In this document: in pieces, positions 62,777 through 64,000 of the stretch
Numbering within the stretch: position 1 is the first letter of the stretch
Layout of the letters: each line of letters begins with the position of its first letter
From: Paenibacillus sp. FSL R5-0912
Lineage (GTDB): Bacteria > Bacillota > Bacilli > Paenibacillales > Paenibacillaceae
Length of the DNA stretch: 64,000 nucleotides
NCBI RefSeq assembly: GCF_000758605.1
Contig: NZ_CP009282.1
Coordinates: 3,596,001-3,660,000 of the forward strand
Direction: 5' to 3'
Made by a program: the position numbers and the translations under genes
The notes under the pieces: generated by a model
The model's input: only the letters and a program-made list of their open reading frames with translations
The model's database searches: none
What the model was told of the DNA's origin: nothing

Positions 62777-64000
62777 TTGCCGGAGAAGCATGCGTGGAGC
62801 TTGAAGATCCGTGGCAAAATCGCACTTGGATATGTCATCATTTTATTAATGCTGGGGCTGTTTCTGGTTATCGTCTCCAACAGGATTACCAGCCTGGAGA
62901 AAGAAACCGTGTTCCTGAGTGACCATGATATCGAGGTTCATGAACTTACATATCAAATTGAAAAAAATGTTCTGGATATGGAGACCGGGCAAAGGGGGTA
63001 CGCCCTTACCGGGGACGAGTCTTACCTGGAGCCATATAGTAACGGACTTGTAGAATGGCGGATTAATTTCGCGAAGCTACACGGTCTGATTACAGATAAC
63101 CCGGAGCAAGTCGGGAACCTGAATAACATTTCAGATAATATTGAGAAATGGATCGATGAGGCCGGTCAATATGTAGTTGATCTGAAGCGGAATGGCCAGA
63201 ATGAGACTGTAAGTGCTTTTTTTCGCAATGACGCAGGTAAAATAGTGATCGATGCGATTCGTACGCAATCCGATTACTTTCGCGATATTGAACGCACGCT
63301 TACCAAAGAGCGCATTAACAATCTCAAAGACAGTAACCATAAGCTGCTTATTACGATGTACATTCTTTGGGGTCTCGTAGCCGTATTAGCCTCACTCATT
63401 ACCTATCTGCTCTCAGCCAGCATTGTGAATCCTTTGCACAGTGTAATCCGGGCCATTAACGAAATAGCCAGCGGAGGGAATAGGTCAGAGCGAATCAAAG
63501 TGAAGACGTTTGATGAGATCTATGAATTGGGAGAAGCGACCAATGGCCTGCTGGACACTGTGCAGCGGGATCAGTGGAACAGCGAACAGCTTACTTCGAT
63601 GTCCATTGCACTGCAGGAAACGACGGATATGGCTGCTTTGTGCCGGATCTTTATCAACCGCCTGTCGCTGATGCTGGAAATGCAGTACGCGACTATATTT
63701 GTGCTTAACCGGGATGAGCTTTTTGAGCGGAGGTACTCCTATGCTGGAGCCGAGAACAAAGAAGCCCGTTTAAGCGGAGATCTCGTTCAGCCTGGAGCGG
63801 GTTTGATCGGCCAGTGCGCATTGGATCAGCGGGTTAACATTATTGAGCATCTACCGGAGGATTATATTTATATCTCCTCTGGTTTGGGCAGGACTGCTCC
63901 GCGGTTTGCGGTCATCGCTCCGATTGTTTTTGAGAACAAGACGGTAGCAGTGCTGGAGGTTGCTGCGCTTACGCGGTGGGCGCCATATCATTTCGAGCTG
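62777..64000 (+). CDS. CHASE3-HAMP-GAF sensor protein (partial)
   Basis: 408 codons open to the window edge from TTG 62777, which follows GGGGG by 8 bases. Membrane helix (IALGYVIILLMLGLFLVIVSNRI), CHASE3 sensor with MET-GQRGYALTGDESYLEPY, second helix (ITMYILWGLVAVLASLITYLLSASI), HAMP, then a GAF domain (MAALCRIFINRLSLMLEMQYATIFVL). Probably the front of a (hybrid) histidine kinase; the catalytic part is outside the window. Confidence 0.88.
   Translation, partial: MPEKHAWSLKIRGKIALGYVIILLMLGLFLVIVSNRITSLEKETVFLSDHDIEVHELTYQIEKNVLDMETGQRGYALTGDESYLEPYSNGLVEWRINFAKLHGLITDNPEQVGNLNNISDNIEKWIDEAGQYVVDLKRNGQNETVSAFFRNDAGKIVIDAIRTQSDYFRDIERTLTKERINNLKDSNHKLLITMYILWGLVAVLASLITYLLSASIVNPLHSVIRAINEIASGGNRSERIKVKTFDEIYELGEATNGLLDTVQRDQWNSEQLTSMSIALQETTDMAALCRIFINRLSLMLEMQYATIFVLNRDELFERRYSYAGAENKEARLSGDLVQPGAGLIGQCALDQRVNIIEHLPEDYIYISSGLGRTAPRFAVIAPIVFENKTVAVLEVAALTRWAPYHFEL

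Overview
The window reads as a chromosomal piece of a spore-forming, low-to-mid GC Firmicute, most likely Paenibacillus. The evidence is the order rsmD-coaD-ylbJ-ylbL-ylbM-ylbN-rpmF, then fapR-plsX-fabHDG-acpP-fabF-rnc-smc-ftsY, strong Shine-Dalgarno sites, sigma-A promoters, YjcZ-type sporulation microproteins and a spore YlbJ protein.

Left part (1-29.6 kb) is accessory and mixed in strand. It holds a photolyase (cut by the window edge) with a MepB-family partner; a serine-hydrolase pseudogene broken by an IS110/IS1111-type element with a candidate bridge RNA; an iron-siderophore module (AraC-binding-protein fusion regulator, Fur box, lipoprotein receptor, FhuF-like reductase); an AT-rich foreign-looking gene between inverted repeats; a rhodanese; a phosphotransferase whose best start is ACG; a membrane gene with an in-frame TAG; a YtrA-type regulator inside a double ABC transporter operon; c-di-GMP proteins (PilZ, GGDEF); and an orphan lysis pair (GH73 glucosaminidase plus holin-like protein) flanked by YjcZ microproteins.

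Middle part (29.9-47.8 kb) is the conserved core: rRNA methylation, CoA synthesis, a spore membrane protein, the SepM-like protease, tRNA acetate ligase, L32, then malonyl-CoA-controlled fatty acid synthesis and the rnc-smc-ftsY set. It is almost all on the plus strand, so forks probably travel left to right here.

Right part (47.8-64 kb) has simple repeats, an ATP-grasp/alpha-E/transglutaminase cassette, an SDR with a striking palindromic operator, small regulators and nucleases, HrpB helicase, a YflT-type stress protein, and then a 1 kb gene-free AT-rich tract leading to a protein that matches Bacillus replication terminator protein (RTP) along its length. Three near-identical palindromic motifs lie about 250 bp apart upstream of this gene, and a fourth in the same orientation lies 12 kb away. 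I propose these as the Ter sites of a replication fork trap outside Bacillus; this is the most interesting system in the window. A YteA-like protein, a DivIVA-domain protein and the start of a CHASE3-HAMP-GAF sensor end the window.
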